64,000 nt of DNA from Flavobacterium selenitireducens (GCF_014748335.1 NZ_JAAVIY010000003.1:124001-188000), one strand, 5' to 3'. Counted from the stretch's first letter, positions 16,630 through 25,110 are shown. Numbers and translations: made by a program. Notes: generated by a model not told the origin, from the letters alone.

Positions 16630-17865
16630 ATGGGAAGGAGAGTTGTAATTACCGGAATGGGTATCTGGAGCTGCATCGGCACGTCTCTCGATGAGGTGAC
16701 CGAGTCGCTTCGCCAGGGAAAGTCAGGCATTCGCTATGACGATGAACGCAAGGAATTCGGATTCCGGTCGGCTTTGACGGGCGTTGTCCCGAAACCGGAT
16801 CTCAAGGAACTCTTGAACAGGCGCCAGCGTATCAGCGTAGGCGAAGAAACCGAATATGCCTATATGGCGACGATAGAGGCTTTAAAAAACGCCAAGATCG
16901 ACGAGCAGTTTTTCCACGATCGCGAAGTGGGCATCCTTTACGGAAACGATTCGGTTTCCCGAGGCATCATTGAAGCGACGGATATCATACGCGACAAAAA
17001 AGACACGGCGCTCATCGGATCCGGAGCGATCTTCAAATCGATGAATTCCACCGTGACGATGAACCTCGCTACGATTTTTCAGTTGAAAGGCGTCAATATG
17101 ACCATTTCGGCGGCTTGCGCAAGCGGTTCGCATTCGATCGGGCTTGGTTACTACCTGATCAAATCCGGAATGCAGGAGGTTATCATCTGCGGCGGCGCGC
17201 AGGAAATCAATAAATATGCAATGAGTTCGTTCGACGGACTTGGCGTCTTCTCACCGCGGGAAGGCGATCCGACGAAAGCTTCGCGCCCGTTCGATTCGAG
17301 CCGCGACGGATTGGTGCCAAGTGGAGGCGGCGCAACGCTTATACTCGAAAGTTACGAATCGGCTATCGCCAGGGGAGCGGACATAATCGCCGAAGTCATC
17401 GGATACGGATTTTCATCGAACGGCGGCCATATTTCGACACCAAACGTAGACGGCCCGTCGATCGCGATGAAAAAAGCACTGGCAGAGGCAGACGTCGATG
17501 CATCCGAAGTCGATTATATCAATGCCCACGCGACTTCGACACCCGTCGGTGACGCAAACGAAGCCAAAGCCATCTTCGAGGTTTTCGGACCTGACGGACC
17601 GCCGGTGAGTTCCACAAAATCCATGACCGGGCACGAATGCTGGATGGCAGGGGCAAGTGAAGTCATCTACTCCATCCTGATGATGAACAATTCGTTCGTG
17701 GCGCCCAACATCAACCTCGAAAACCCAGATGACGACTCATCCAAATTAAATATCGCGCGTACTGCGTTGGATAAGGAAATTAATATATTTTTGTCGAATT
17801 CTTTCGGATTCGGAGGAACCAACTCGGCTTTGGTCGTGAAAAAGTATAGAAAAGAAAATGAATAA
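16630..17865 (+). CDS. Beta-ketoacyl-ACP synthase (FabF-like), complete active site
   Basis: Condensing enzyme of 411 residues, cytoplasmic. The full Cys-His-His triad is present: Cys163 (SAACASGSHS), His300 (NAHATSTPVGD) and His335 (TGHECWMAGASE), with Lys330 in STKSMTGH. The final NSFGFGGTNSALV is the usual glycine-rich loop. It is one of three complete FabF-type ketosynthases in the locus. Its gene overlaps the following acyl carrier protein gene by 8 bp, which suggests the two work together on the polyene or its priming step. Confidence 0.93.
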   Translation: MGRRVVITGMGIWSCIGTSLDEVTESLRQGKSGIRYDDERKEFGFRSALTGVVPKPDLKELLNRRQRISVGEETEYAYMATIEALKNAKIDEQFFHDREVGILYGNDSVSRGIIEATDIIRDKKDTALIGSGAIFKSMNSTVTMNLATIFQLKGVNMTISAACASGSHSIGLGYYLIKSGMQEVIICGGAQEINKYAMSSFDGLGVFSPREGDPTKASRPFDSSRDGLVPSGGGATLILESYESAIARGADIIAEVIGYGFSSNGGHISTPNVDGPSIAMKKALAEADVDASEVDYINAHATSTPVGDANEAKAIFEVFGPDGPPVSSTKSMTGHECWMAGASEVIYSILMMNNSFVAPNINLENPDDDSSKLNIARTALDKEINIFLSNSFGFGGTNSALVVKKYRKENE

Positions 17866-18112
17866 AGCAGAGATTATCAACAAGATGAACGAGTTCATGT
17901 CTGATGAATTCGAGGTAGATGTAGAGGATATCCAGCCTGATGCGATCCTAAAAGACACTTTGGGGCTCGATAGTTTGGATTATGTTGATCTGGTAGTTTC
18001 GATCGAAGCCAACTTCGGCGTCAAGCTTGTGGAATCTGATTTTGTCGGAATCTCGACATTTCAGACATTTTACGATCTTATTGAACGAAAACTGATAGCC
18101 AAGCACGCGTAA
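17858..18112 (+). CDS. Acyl carrier protein 1
   Basis: An 84-residue acidic four-helix carrier protein. The phosphopantetheine attachment site is Ser39 in GLDSLDYVDLVVSIE, with the usual hydrophobic helix II. It carries growing chains between the enzymes of the locus. The gene overlaps the ketosynthase upstream by 8 bp and the acyltransferase downstream by 1 bp (TAATG), so all three are translationally coupled. A second carrier is at 28620. Confidence 0.95.
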   Translation: MNKAEIINKMNEFMSDEFEVDVEDIQPDAILKDTLGLDSLDYVDLVVSIEANFGVKLVESDFVGISTFQTFYDLIERKLIAKHA

Positions 18113-18993
18113 TGGCGCAATGGGAAGGCAAGTCCAAAGGGACGGTTCTCGGATATAGGATTTTCGTTTTCCTGATCAGGAAGCTGGGCGTCCGCTCGGC
18201 TTATTTTGTGTTGTATTTTGTCGCCGCTTATTACTTCCTTACCCAAAAGCGGAGCAATCGCGACATGTCGTATTATTTCCACAACCGATTGGGTTATTCG
18301 AAATCCAAGACCAGGCGCGCGCTTTACAACAGTTATTTTACCTTCGGGCAAACGATTATCGACAAAGTCGCCATTTCTGCGGGACTGCGTAAAAAGTTCA
18401 CTTACGAATTCGATGGGATCGAGTTGCTTTTCGGACTATTGGAACAGAAAAAAGGAGGCGTTTTGATCAGCGCCCATATCGGTAATTTTGAGATTGCAGA
18501 GCATTTTTTGGCCGAGGTCAATTCCGATTTCCAGATCAATCTCGTCACAACCGATCTCGAACATTCCGCGATTCGTGAGTATCTCGAAAGCGTCACGTCC
18601 AAATCCAACATCGGATTCATCATTATCCGCGAAGATCTTTCCCATATTTTTGAGATCAACGCCGCATTGGCGCGAAACGAACTCGTTTGTTTTACGGGCG
18701 ACCGCTATTTTCCGAGCACGAAGTTCTTTACCGAAGAACTGCTTGGAGAAGAGGCCAATTTCCCTGCAGGACCGTTTCTCATCGCGTCCCGCCTCAAAGT
18801 TCCGGTTGCATTCGTCTATGTGATGAAAGAGCCCAATTTGCACTATCACCTTTACACGCGCTTGGCAGATGTCAAACATCGGGACGAAAAAGGATTGCTG
18901 AAAGCCTATACGACAAGTGTGGAAGCCATGGTTCGGAAATACCCGCTCCAGTGGTTCAACTTTTTCCAGTTTTGGGACAAGTCGGAGAATTAG
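18112..18993 (+). CDS. LpxL/HtrB-like lysophospholipid-type acyltransferase
   Basis: Membrane-associated acyltransferase of 293 residues in the bacterial lipid A acyltransferase family. It has an N-terminal hydrophobic segment (about 29-44), the catalytic His122-x4-Glu127 (SAHIGNFE), and the later family block GDRYFPSTKFF and FPAGPFLIASRLKVPVAFVY. Such enzymes use acyl-ACP to acylate a hydroxyl. Coupled to ACP 1, it may esterify the polyene acid onto dialkylresorcinol or onto a lipid anchor. It is one of four acyl-transfer folds in the locus. A lipid A enzyme misplaced here is less likely. Confidence 0.88.
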   Translation: MAQWEGKSKGTVLGYRIFVFLIRKLGVRSAYFVLYFVAAYYFLTQKRSNRDMSYYFHNRLGYSKSKTRRALYNSYFTFGQTIIDKVAISAGLRKKFTYEFDGIELLFGLLEQKKGGVLISAHIGNFEIAEHFLAEVNSDFQINLVTTDLEHSAIREYLESVTSKSNIGFIIIREDLSHIFEINAALARNELVCFTGDRYFPSTKFFTEELLGEEANFPAGPFLIASRLKVPVAFVYVMKEPNLHYHLYTRLADVKHRDEKGLLKAYTTSVEAMVRKYPLQWFNFFQFWDKSEN

Positions 18994-19041
18994 GGCACAG
19001 TTTGCAACTGATGAAGTCCGTTTCCTAGGTCGCATTGGCAC

Positions 19042-19087
19042 AAACATAACAGATTTTTGAAAATCTGTTATGTTTACGAACGTAACG
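19042..19087 (-). repeat. REP-like palindromic element, copy 1
   Basis: A 16-bp perfect inverted repeat, AAACATAACAGATTTT (19042-19057) and AAAATCTGTTATGTTT (19060-19075), followed by the flank ACGAACGTAACG. In reverse complement, all 46 bases align without gaps to 22733-22778 at 33 of 46 positions, and several stem changes keep base pairing. It lies in the 281-bp gap between pigment blocks 1 and 2; the only other signal in the gap is the darA promoter. Confidence 0.65.
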
Positions 19088-19222
19088 TTTTTTCACCACT
19101 TTCCGCGACAGAAAAACTGTACTTTTTGTTAAAAGTTTATCTGATTGAGTCGTAAATGCCGCTCCTCGAATTGACAGAGATTGTCGCCTAACTTTTTGTC
19201 ACTCTTGCAAATAAGAGCAACC

Positions 19223-19255
19223 TTGGGGATTTCTGCGAAAATTCACTTACATTTG
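19223..19255 (+). promoter_or_regulatory. Promoter of the darA-darB block (TTG-N22-TACATTTG)
   Basis: TTG at 19223-19225, 22 bases, then TACATTTG at 19248-19255. Both elements match the Bacteroidota consensus with allowed spacing. The ATG at 19275 is 19 bases downstream. Confidence 0.7.
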
Positions 19256-19274
19256 CGCGCGAAAACAAACAGGG

Positions 19275-20192
19275 ATGAAAAACGTTCTGGTCATTTATTA
19301 TACCCAATCAGGACAGTTGGCCGAGATTGCCCAAAACGTCGCCAAGCCGTTTCTGGACAGTGAACGATATCACGTCGATTTCCATGAGGTAAAACCGGTG
19401 ACGCCGTTTCCGTTCCCGTGGGACAGCGACCAGTTTTTTGGCGTTTTCCCTGAATCGTTCGCTCAGGAACCGATCACGCTTCAGCCCGTTCCCACTGAGT
19501 TTCTCGAAAGGAATTACGACCTGATCCTGTTTCATTATCAAGTTTGGTATTTGTCGCCTTCGATCCCGATGAATTCGTTTCTCAAAAGCGACGACGGCAA
19601 ATCGATCCTCAAAGGAAAACCCGTGGTAACCGTGAGCGGATCGCGCAATATGTGGGTCATGGCTCAGGAAAAAGTTAAAGTGCTTTTGGATGAGGCCGGT
19701 GCGAATCTCGTCGGCAATGTCGCCTTGGTGGACCGCGTCGGGAATCTCATCAGCGTCCTGACGATAGTCGAATGGATGTTTTCAGGAAAAAAAGCTAAGA
19801 AGTGGGGCATTCTTCCGCTTCCTGGCGTTTCCGAAGCAGACATTCTGGATTCCTCTAAATTCGGACGTCTTGTCAAAGGACATCTTGAATCAGGGGATTT
19901 GCAAAACCTGCAGCCGGAATTGGTCGAAAACGATGCCGTGCGCATCAGTCCGTATCTGGTGTTGGTCGACCGCACAGGCAATAAAATCTTTAATAAGTGG
20001 TCGAAATTTATCAAATCGCGAAAATCGGGGCGCAAAACATGGCTCAAAGTATTTTATGTTTATTTATTCCTCGCGATTTGGGTTATATCACCGATTGTGT
20101 ATATCTTGCACCTTTTAACGTATCCGCTGAAAATCAATAAAATTAAGAGAGAAACCCTTTATTTTCAAGGGGTTCAGAGAGTTGAGACTTAA
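19275..20192 (+). CDS. darA: DarA: flavodoxin-like dialkylresorcinol-forming enzyme
   Basis: A 305-residue protein of the DarA family. With DarB it makes 2,5-dialkylresorcinols; DarA is described as the aromatase that oxidises the cyclohexanedione made by DarB. The N-terminus is flavodoxin-like: VLVIYYTQSGQLAEIA (FMN phosphate loop, about 4-19), then LFHYQVWYLSPSIPMN and VTVSGSRNMW. Unlike soluble flavodoxins, it ends with a hydrophobic segment of about 25 residues (near 257-281, FYVYLFLAIWVISPIVYILH) and a basic tail, so it is probably held at the inner membrane. It lies 2 bp before darB, at the head of its own block with a good promoter. Confidence 0.88.
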   Translation: MKNVLVIYYTQSGQLAEIAQNVAKPFLDSERYHVDFHEVKPVTPFPFPWDSDQFFGVFPESFAQEPITLQPVPTEFLERNYDLILFHYQVWYLSPSIPMNSFLKSDDGKSILKGKPVVTVSGSRNMWVMAQEKVKVLLDEAGANLVGNVALVDRVGNLISVLTIVEWMFSGKKAKKWGILPLPGVSEADILDSSKFGRLVKGHLESGDLQNLQPELVENDAVRISPYLVLVDRTGNKIFNKWSKFIKSRKSGRKTWLKVFYVYLFLAIWVISPIVYILHLLTYPLKINKIKRETLYFQGVQRVET

Positions 20193-20194
20193 CT

Positions 20195-21328
20195 ATGTTT
20201 GAAGTATATATTACCAAAGCCGGTAAGTTCTTGCCGAATGATGCGATCCAGAATGACGACATGGAAAGCTATTTGGGGATGATCAATGAGACGGCATCGA
20301 AGGCACGTAGGCTGATTTTGAGGAATAACAAGATCACCACGCGTTACTATGCTTTGGATACAGACGGCAACAGCACCCACAACAACGCCGAGATGACCCG
20401 GAATGCCGTAGCCTCACTTTTCGACGCTACTTTTTCGGCAAACGACATGGAGTTGCTGTCTTGCGGAACGTCCACACCCGACAATTTTCTGCCGTCCCAC
20501 GCAGCCATGGTCCACGGATTGCTCAAAAACCAATCGGTTGAGCTCAATTCGTCCACCGGTGTTTGCTGCGCGGGCATGAATTCGCTCAAATACGGCTTTC
20601 TTTCGGTAAAATCCGGAAACACGAAAAACGCGGTTTGTACCGGTTCCGAAAAGGTTTCGACCTGGATGCTTTCCGACAAATACGAACAGGAAGTCACCAA
20701 TCTCAAAAGTCTTGAAGAACAGCCGATCATCGCGTTCAAAAAAGATTTTTTGCGTTGGATGTTATCTGACGGAGCCGGAGCTTTCCTGCTCGAAAACCAA
20801 CCGAAAGGCGACCTCTCGCTCAGAATCGAATGGATGGACGCTTACTCGTATGCCCATGAACTCGAAGCGTGCATGTACGCGGGCGGCGACAAACAAGACG
20901 ACGGATCGATCAAGCCTTGGAGCGAGTACGACCCGTCCGAATGGGGCAAACAATCGGTATTTTCGATCAAGCAAGACGTCAAGTTGCTCGATAAATATAT
21001 TCTTGAAAAAGGTGCCGAGAGCATGGGCGACACGCTCAAAAAACACAATATTACGGTCGACGACCTCGATTATTTCCTTCCTCACGTTTCTTCACATTAT
21101 TTCGTGGCAGGGCTCAAAACCGTTTTCGCCGAGAAAGGAATTTGCCCGTCAGACGACAAATGGTTCATGAACCTGCAACGCGTCGGAAACGTAGGATCGG
21201 CCTCGATCTATCTTGCGCTTGAGGAATTGATGAATTCCGGGAAGTTGCAAAAAGGACAGAAAATCCTCCTGTCGGTTCCGGAAAGCGGCCGGTTCTCTTT
21301 CGCTTACGCATACTTAACGGTCGTGTAA
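20195..21328 (+). CDS. darB: DarB: ketosynthase III-like dialkylresorcinol synthase
   Basis: A 377-residue FabH/KAS III-like condensing enzyme, cytoplasmic. DarB joins two fatty-acid-derived thioesters and cyclises them to the cyclohexanedione that DarA aromatises. The triad is Cys125 (TGVCCAGMNS), His297 (LPHVSSHYF) and Asn332 (RVGNVGSASIY). The double Cys before the AGM loop is a detail worth noting; only the second aligns with FabH. It is coupled to darA (2-bp gap) and overlaps the next gene by 1 bp (TAATG). Confidence 0.9.
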   Translation: MFEVYITKAGKFLPNDAIQNDDMESYLGMINETASKARRLILRNNKITTRYYALDTDGNSTHNNAEMTRNAVASLFDATFSANDMELLSCGTSTPDNFLPSHAAMVHGLLKNQSVELNSSTGVCCAGMNSLKYGFLSVKSGNTKNAVCTGSEKVSTWMLSDKYEQEVTNLKSLEEQPIIAFKKDFLRWMLSDGAGAFLLENQPKGDLSLRIEWMDAYSYAHELEACMYAGGDKQDDGSIKPWSEYDPSEWGKQSVFSIKQDVKLLDKYILEKGAESMGDTLKKHNITVDDLDYFLPHVSSHYFVAGLKTVFAEKGICPSDDKWFMNLQRVGNVGSASIYLALEELMNSGKLQKGQKILLSVPESGRFSFAYAYLTVV

Positions 21329-21753
21329 TGGAAGTTTTGGCGCACAACCAGGCCGTTCAGGATCTGATTCCGCAGAAGTTCCCGTTTGTAATGGTCGACA
21401 CGTTGTTTTCGTTTTCGGAAAGCGAGCTCATCTCAGGACTTCGGGTTTCCGATGACAATATTTTTACCGTCGACGGCGTCTTTCGCGAATCAGGATTAAT
21501 CGAACACATGGCGCAATCTGTGGCGCTTCATACCGGATATCAATTTTTTCTGAAACAGGAAGCCGCGCCCACCGGTTATATCGGGTCGGTGAGTTCGCTG
21601 ACTATTTCCGAATTGCCTGAAGTCGGAGATGAAATCGTCACGAAAGTCGCGATATTGCAGGAATTCGGAGGGATCACTATGGTAGAGATCGCTTCATCTG
21701 TCAACGGTTCCGAAATTGCAAAAGGTCAAATGAAAACCGTACTCGCATCCTGA
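21328..21753 (+). CDS. Hotdog-fold dehydratase-like protein lacking the catalytic His
   Basis: A 141-residue FabZ/FabA-type hotdog protein. FabZ normally has LPHRYPFLLVDR and GHFPxxPxxPG. Here the first motif is IPQKFPFVMVDTL (His to Gln) and the GHFP loop is missing, while the helix with the second catalytic acid survives as SGLIEHMAQSVA. It is therefore probably inactive alone and acts as one half of a heterodimer with the next gene, as described for the dehydratases of aryl-polyene clusters. Neighbouring genes overlap by 1 bp on both sides (TAATG, TGATG). Confidence 0.8.
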   Translation: MEVLAHNQAVQDLIPQKFPFVMVDTLFSFSESELISGLRVSDDNIFTVDGVFRESGLIEHMAQSVALHTGYQFFLKQEAAPTGYIGSVSSLTISELPEVGDEIVTKVAILQEFGGITMVEIASSVNGSEIAKGQMKTVLAS

Positions 21754-22232
21754 TGACAACCGCGATCGACATTGCGAAATACCTTCCGCATCGCGCGCCA
21801 TTCCTAATGGTTGACGTGATTACGCATCTCGAGGAACGAGCCGTTGAAACGACATTTAAAATTCTCCCTGACAATATTTTTGTGAATCCGGACGGCTTTT
21901 TTATAGAGGCAGGCCTTGTCGAGAACGCTGCCCAAAACTGCGCCGCTATCGTCGCCAAAGGGTTTTTTGTAGATGAAGATCTGACCGACAAGCCCGACGC
22001 CCAAGTCATCGGATTCATCAGCGCTATCAAAACCCTTAAGATTTTCGAACTTCCGAAAGCGGGAGACGTGATCGTTACAAAATCTTCTTTGGTTTCCAAC
22101 TTCGCTACCGACGATTACTGCCTTTGCACGATGCATTGCCGCACGTTTGTTGGCGAAACTCAGCTTTTGGATGGCGAAATCAATCTTTTCATACAACAGC
22201 AAGTTCCGGTCGCCATCGGTTCTCAGGATTGA
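21753..22232 (+). CDS. Hotdog-fold 3-hydroxyacyl-ACP dehydratase-like protein
   Basis: A 159-residue partner of the preceding gene. It keeps LPHRAPFLMVD (about 11-21) with the His lost in its neighbour, and the acidic helix AGLVENAAQNCAA, but also lacks a GHFPGxP loop. Each partner thus offers part of the FabZ site. By analogy with aryl-polyene systems, the pair would remove water after each ketoreduction so that the double bonds stay in place. It ends the darA block. The next 724 bp hold only a relic and repeats. Confidence 0.8.
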   Translation: MTTAIDIAKYLPHRAPFLMVDVITHLEERAVETTFKILPDNIFVNPDGFFIEAGLVENAAQNCAAIVAKGFFVDEDLTDKPDAQVIGFISAIKTLKIFELPKAGDVIVTKSSLVSNFATDDYCLCTMHCRTFVGETQLLDGEINLFIQQQVPVAIGSQD

Positions 22233-22322
22233 CGATCAGCCGTTTTCGCGTCCAGGTTTAATCTTGGCTCTATTTCGGTTACAACTACGAGTTTTCACGG
22301 CTGTTGGAACGTCACGCTATAA

Positions 22323-22592
22323 ATACATCCAGATGTCAATGACCCAGGCCGCTTTTTTGAAAAGAGCGAACTCCCATCGAAAGCGGAGTTAGCACAAGCC
22401 ATTCGTAAATTCGAATATGATTTTCAATTTTTGGATGAATTCGAAAGCATAGCTTCAGTCAATACGCCCCAATTCCGAAACGAGATCGAAAAGGAAAACA
22501 AATACCGCAACAAAAGCCAGGAAAAGCCGGTTCAACCACGCAATGACCAAAGCGATGGCTTTTGGGACAACATTAAAAAATTGTTCAGGTAA
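22323..22592 (+). pseudogene. Gene relic without a start codon
   Basis: In the 724-bp gap 22233-22956, one frame runs from after a TAA (22320-22322) to a TAA at 22590 and reads like real protein: ELAQAIRKFEYDFQFLDEF, then NTPQFRNEIEKENKYRNKSQ, ending GFWDNIKKLFR. There is no in-frame ATG. Just upstream another frame reads FGYNYEFSRLLERHAI. This looks like the frameshifted remains of a small gene. I do not recognise the family. Nothing else coding is visible in the gap; copy 2 of the REP-like element and the next promoter lie further right. Confidence 0.4.
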
Positions 22593-22732
22593 AACTCCAT
22601 TTGGCGCCGCTAACCGCAATCGCGCTACTATTTATTGATCTCCAAGTTGCTTACACTAATTTGCAGCGCTGTTTTCGGGTCAGAACTTTAAGAATAAGTA
22701 CAGATTTTCTGTAGCAAAATGTGCCTAAAAAA

Positions 22733-22778
22733 CCGTACGTTCGCAGACCTAACAGGATTCGAAATACCTGTTAGGTCT
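22733..22778 (+). repeat. REP-like palindromic element, copy 2
   Basis: The stem is AGACCTAACAGG (22745-22756) with CCTGTTAGGTCT (22767-22778), preceded by the flank CCGTACGTTCGC. It is the inverted counterpart of the element at 19042-19087, with 33 of 46 bases shared. The stem bases differ in a pairing-preserving way (ATAACAG/CTGTTAT against CTAACAG/CTGTTAG). Confidence 0.65.
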
Positions 22779-22908
22779 ACGGCCACAACTCCGAAACGGT
22801 CGTGATGCAGCCGTTTCCCACATCTCAAGTTCCATCCACAAACCCGCCGCAGGTTACCAATTACCACAAAATGGTTTGAATTTTCGATTTCGTAAAAAAG
22901 GTTCAAAT

Positions 22909-22925
22909 TAGTTTTGGTACTTTTG
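22909..22925 (+). promoter_or_regulatory. Two overlapping -7 boxes before the third pigment block
   Basis: TAGTTTTG (22909-22916) and TACTTTTG (22918-22925) both match TAnnTTTG. The ATG at 22957 lies 31 bases after the second. No well-spaced -33 TTG was found. This would be the main promoter for the long block 22957-45485. Confidence 0.5.
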
Positions 22926-22956
22926 GCGGCTAGGATTTATCCGAAATCGAGCTGAT

Positions 22957-23361
22957 ATGAAGAAAGAAGAAGTGCCTCAGGACGAAGGGAATCTCTCTAA
23001 AAACAACGTTCGCGAATTGCTTTACGCCACAGATGAACAAGGCAATTACACAACCGCCTTGAGCAAAGGCTGGGAACCGAAGTCGATTGCGCTTGCCAAC
23101 GCGATGGACGACATTTCCGATCGCATGGAAGCGGCCAAAGCGGAGATAAGGGCCGGTAACGCAAGCCCTATTTTATATTTCATGGAAGCGGCCAAAATGG
23201 ACATCGGTATCCTGGCGAGTTACGTCGGTATTTGGAAATGGCGCGTCAAACGCCACTTCAAGCCGTCGATTTTCGCAAAACTGTCAGATAACACACTCCA
23301 AAAATACGCCGATGCGTTCGACATCGGGATCGATCAACTCAAGAATTTCAAAGCCGAATAA
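22957..23361 (+). CDS. Small HTH-like protein of the pigment locus
   Basis: A 134-residue soluble protein. The second half (about 80-132) resembles a Cro/C1-type helix-turn-helix: MDIGILASYVGIWKWRVKRH, then SDNTLQKYADAFDIGIDQLK, which parallels the LAxxLGVSxxTVSR and LxKIAxALGVSxDEL pattern of that fold. The first half is charged and has no recognisable domain. It may be a local regulator of the block it heads, or a structural partner of the next protein, with whose gene it overlaps by 1 bp (TAATG). The family is not recognised with certainty. Confidence 0.6.
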   Translation: MKKEEVPQDEGNLSKNNVRELLYATDEQGNYTTALSKGWEPKSIALANAMDDISDRMEAAKAEIRAGNASPILYFMEAAKMDIGILASYVGIWKWRVKRHFKPSIFAKLSDNTLQKYADAFDIGIDQLKNFKAE

Positions 23362-24359
23362 TGGAAGTAGGATTTACGCACCACCAAGCGGCCCATTGTG
23401 AGAATGGCGTCGCGTCCAATTTATTGAAGCACAACGGTTTTGAGATTTCAGAACCGATGATTTTTGGGATCGGATCCGGACTTTTCTTCGTCTACATCCC
23501 GTTTTTGAAGGTCAATCATGCACCTGCCATTTCCTATCGCCCCATGCCGGGCACGATTTTCAACAAAGCCGCGAAACGACTGGGATTCAAGGTCAAACGC
23601 ATTAAATTCTCAAATCCGAAATCGGCTCAGCAAGCACTTGACGAAAACCTCAAAAACAATATTCCGACAGGGCTTCAGGTGGGCGTTTACGGTTTGACCT
23701 ATTTTCCGGACGAATACCGCTTCCATTTCAACGCCCACAATTGCGTGGTTTACGGAAAGACTGAGACCGATTATCTCGTTTCCGATCCTGTAATGGAAAG
23801 CGTCACGACCTTGACTCATAAAGACTTGGAAAAAGTCCGTTTTGCCAAGGGAGCGTTTGCGCCGAAAGGGCAAATGTACTTTCCGACCTCGATCCCAAAA
23901 CAGTCCGATCTGCCGAAAGCGATCATCAAAGGCATCAAGGAAACTTGCCGCGATATGCTTGCGCCCGTGCCGTTCGTCGGCGTCAAAGGGATACGCACCG
24001 TCGCCAAACTTGTCAGGAAATGGCCTGCGAAGTACGGTGTGAAGGTCGCCAACCATTATTTGGCGCAAATCGTCCGGATGCAGGAGGAAATCGGGACGGG
24101 CGGAGGCGGATTCCGTTATATATTCGCTGCGTTTCTACAGGAATCGTCGGCAATCCTGAACAAACCCGAACTAAAGGAATTGTCTCACGAAATGACGCAA
24201 ATCGGCGATCGTTGGCGCGATTTTGCCGTAGAAGCTTCGCGCGTTTACAAAAATCGTTCGTCGAAATCAGATGTTTACAATTTGTTGGCAGACGAAATGG
24301 TAAAAATTGCCGATCTTGAAGAAGCTTTCTTCAAAAAACTAAAAAAAGCCATCGCCTGA
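23361..24359 (+). CDS. BtrH-like acyltransferase
   Basis: A 332-residue soluble protein whose N-terminal half looks like the BtrH_N domain, a papain-like fold. Candidate catalytic residues are Cys13 (HCENGVASNLL), His126 (FNAHNCVVYG) and Asp142 (LVSDP). BtrH in butirosin synthesis transfers an acyl chain from an acyl carrier protein to an amino sugar. The C-terminal half is helical and matches the DUF4872-like tail. In a locus that must ester-link an ACP-bound polyene to a resorcinol, an ACP-to-acceptor acyl transfer is a sensible role, but this is inference. It sits between the HTH-like gene and the ABC transporter. Confidence 0.75.
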   Translation: MEVGFTHHQAAHCENGVASNLLKHNGFEISEPMIFGIGSGLFFVYIPFLKVNHAPAISYRPMPGTIFNKAAKRLGFKVKRIKFSNPKSAQQALDENLKNNIPTGLQVGVYGLTYFPDEYRFHFNAHNCVVYGKTETDYLVSDPVMESVTTLTHKDLEKVRFAKGAFAPKGQMYFPTSIPKQSDLPKAIIKGIKETCRDMLAPVPFVGVKGIRTVAKLVRKWPAKYGVKVANHYLAQIVRMQEEIGTGGGGFRYIFAAFLQESSAILNKPELKELSHEMTQIGDRWRDFAVEASRVYKNRSSKSDVYNLLADEMVKIADLEEAFFKKLKKAIA

Positions 24360-24360
24360 T

Positions 24361-25110
24361 TTGGACGCCATCATTGACATACACGACATTGCAAAAAAGT
24401 ACAAAGGAGCCGAACATTTTTCGGTTAAACCCTTGTCTTTACAGATATACAAAGGTGAAGTCTTCGGCTTGCTTGGTCCAAACGGAGCCGGGAAAACCAC
24501 GTTGATTTCGATGCTTTGCGGTTTGCTCGAACCCACATCGGGAGACTTCGCGATCGACGGAAAAACATACGAAGCGGACGAACACGAGCTCAAAAAAATC
24601 ATTGGCGTCGTCCCTCAGGAATACGCATTGTACCCGACCTTATCCGCCAAGGAAAATCTCAACTATTTCGGGTCGATGTACGGACTCAAAGGTTCGGAAT
24701 TCAAAGATAAGATCGCCTACAATCTCGAAAGGCTCGGCTTGACGAAATTCGCAAAAAAGAGGATCGACACTTATTCCGGAGGCATGAAACGCCGCATCAA
24801 CCTGATCGCAGGCATCATGCACGAGCCGAAAGTGTTGTTTCTCGACGAACCGACCGTTGGCGTCGACGTCCATTCCAAGAACGTGATCATGGAATACCTG
24901 ACGGAAATCAACCAACGCGGCACGACGATCATTTACACGTCCCACCATATGACCGAAGCCCAGGATTTTTGCACGAGGATCGCCATTATCGACCGAGGCG
25001 TGATTTACGCACAGGGAACGCCTTCAGAACTGATTTCGTCTACTCCTGATGCGCGCAATCTCGAAGATGTCTTCCTTTCGCTAACCGGAAAAGCGTTGCG
25101 CGATGCATAA
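24361..25110 (+). CDS. ABC transporter ATP-binding protein
   Basis: A 249-residue cytoplasmic ATPase of an ABC-2-type exporter. Walker A is [12 protein letters not shown] (about 39-50), the signature YSGGMKRR, Walker [13 protein letters not shown], and the switch His is in [10 protein letters not shown]. No in-frame ATG lies near the start; translation appears to begin at TTG 24361, one base after the upstream stop. The last 8 bp overlap the permease gene. It probably powers export of the pigment or a precursor. Confidence 0.93.
   Translation: MDAIIDIHDIAKKYKGAEHFSVKPLSLQIYKGEVFGLLGPNGAGKTTLISMLCGLLEPTSGDFAIDGKTYEADEHELKKIIGVVPQEYALYPTLSAKENLNYFGSMYGLKGSEFKDKIAYNLERLGLTKFAKKRIDTYSGGMKRRINLIAGIMHEPKVLFLDEPTVGVDVHSKNVIMEYLTEINQRGTTIIYTSHHMTEAQDFCTRIAIIDRGVIYAQGTPSELISSTPDARNLEDVFLSLTGKALRDA

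Noticed and set aside
22147-22392. 81-codon frame at the end of the dehydratase gene
   Set aside because: It starts out of frame inside the 21753-22232 gene and reads low-complexity sequence; the protein-like frame in this gap is the one ending at 22592.
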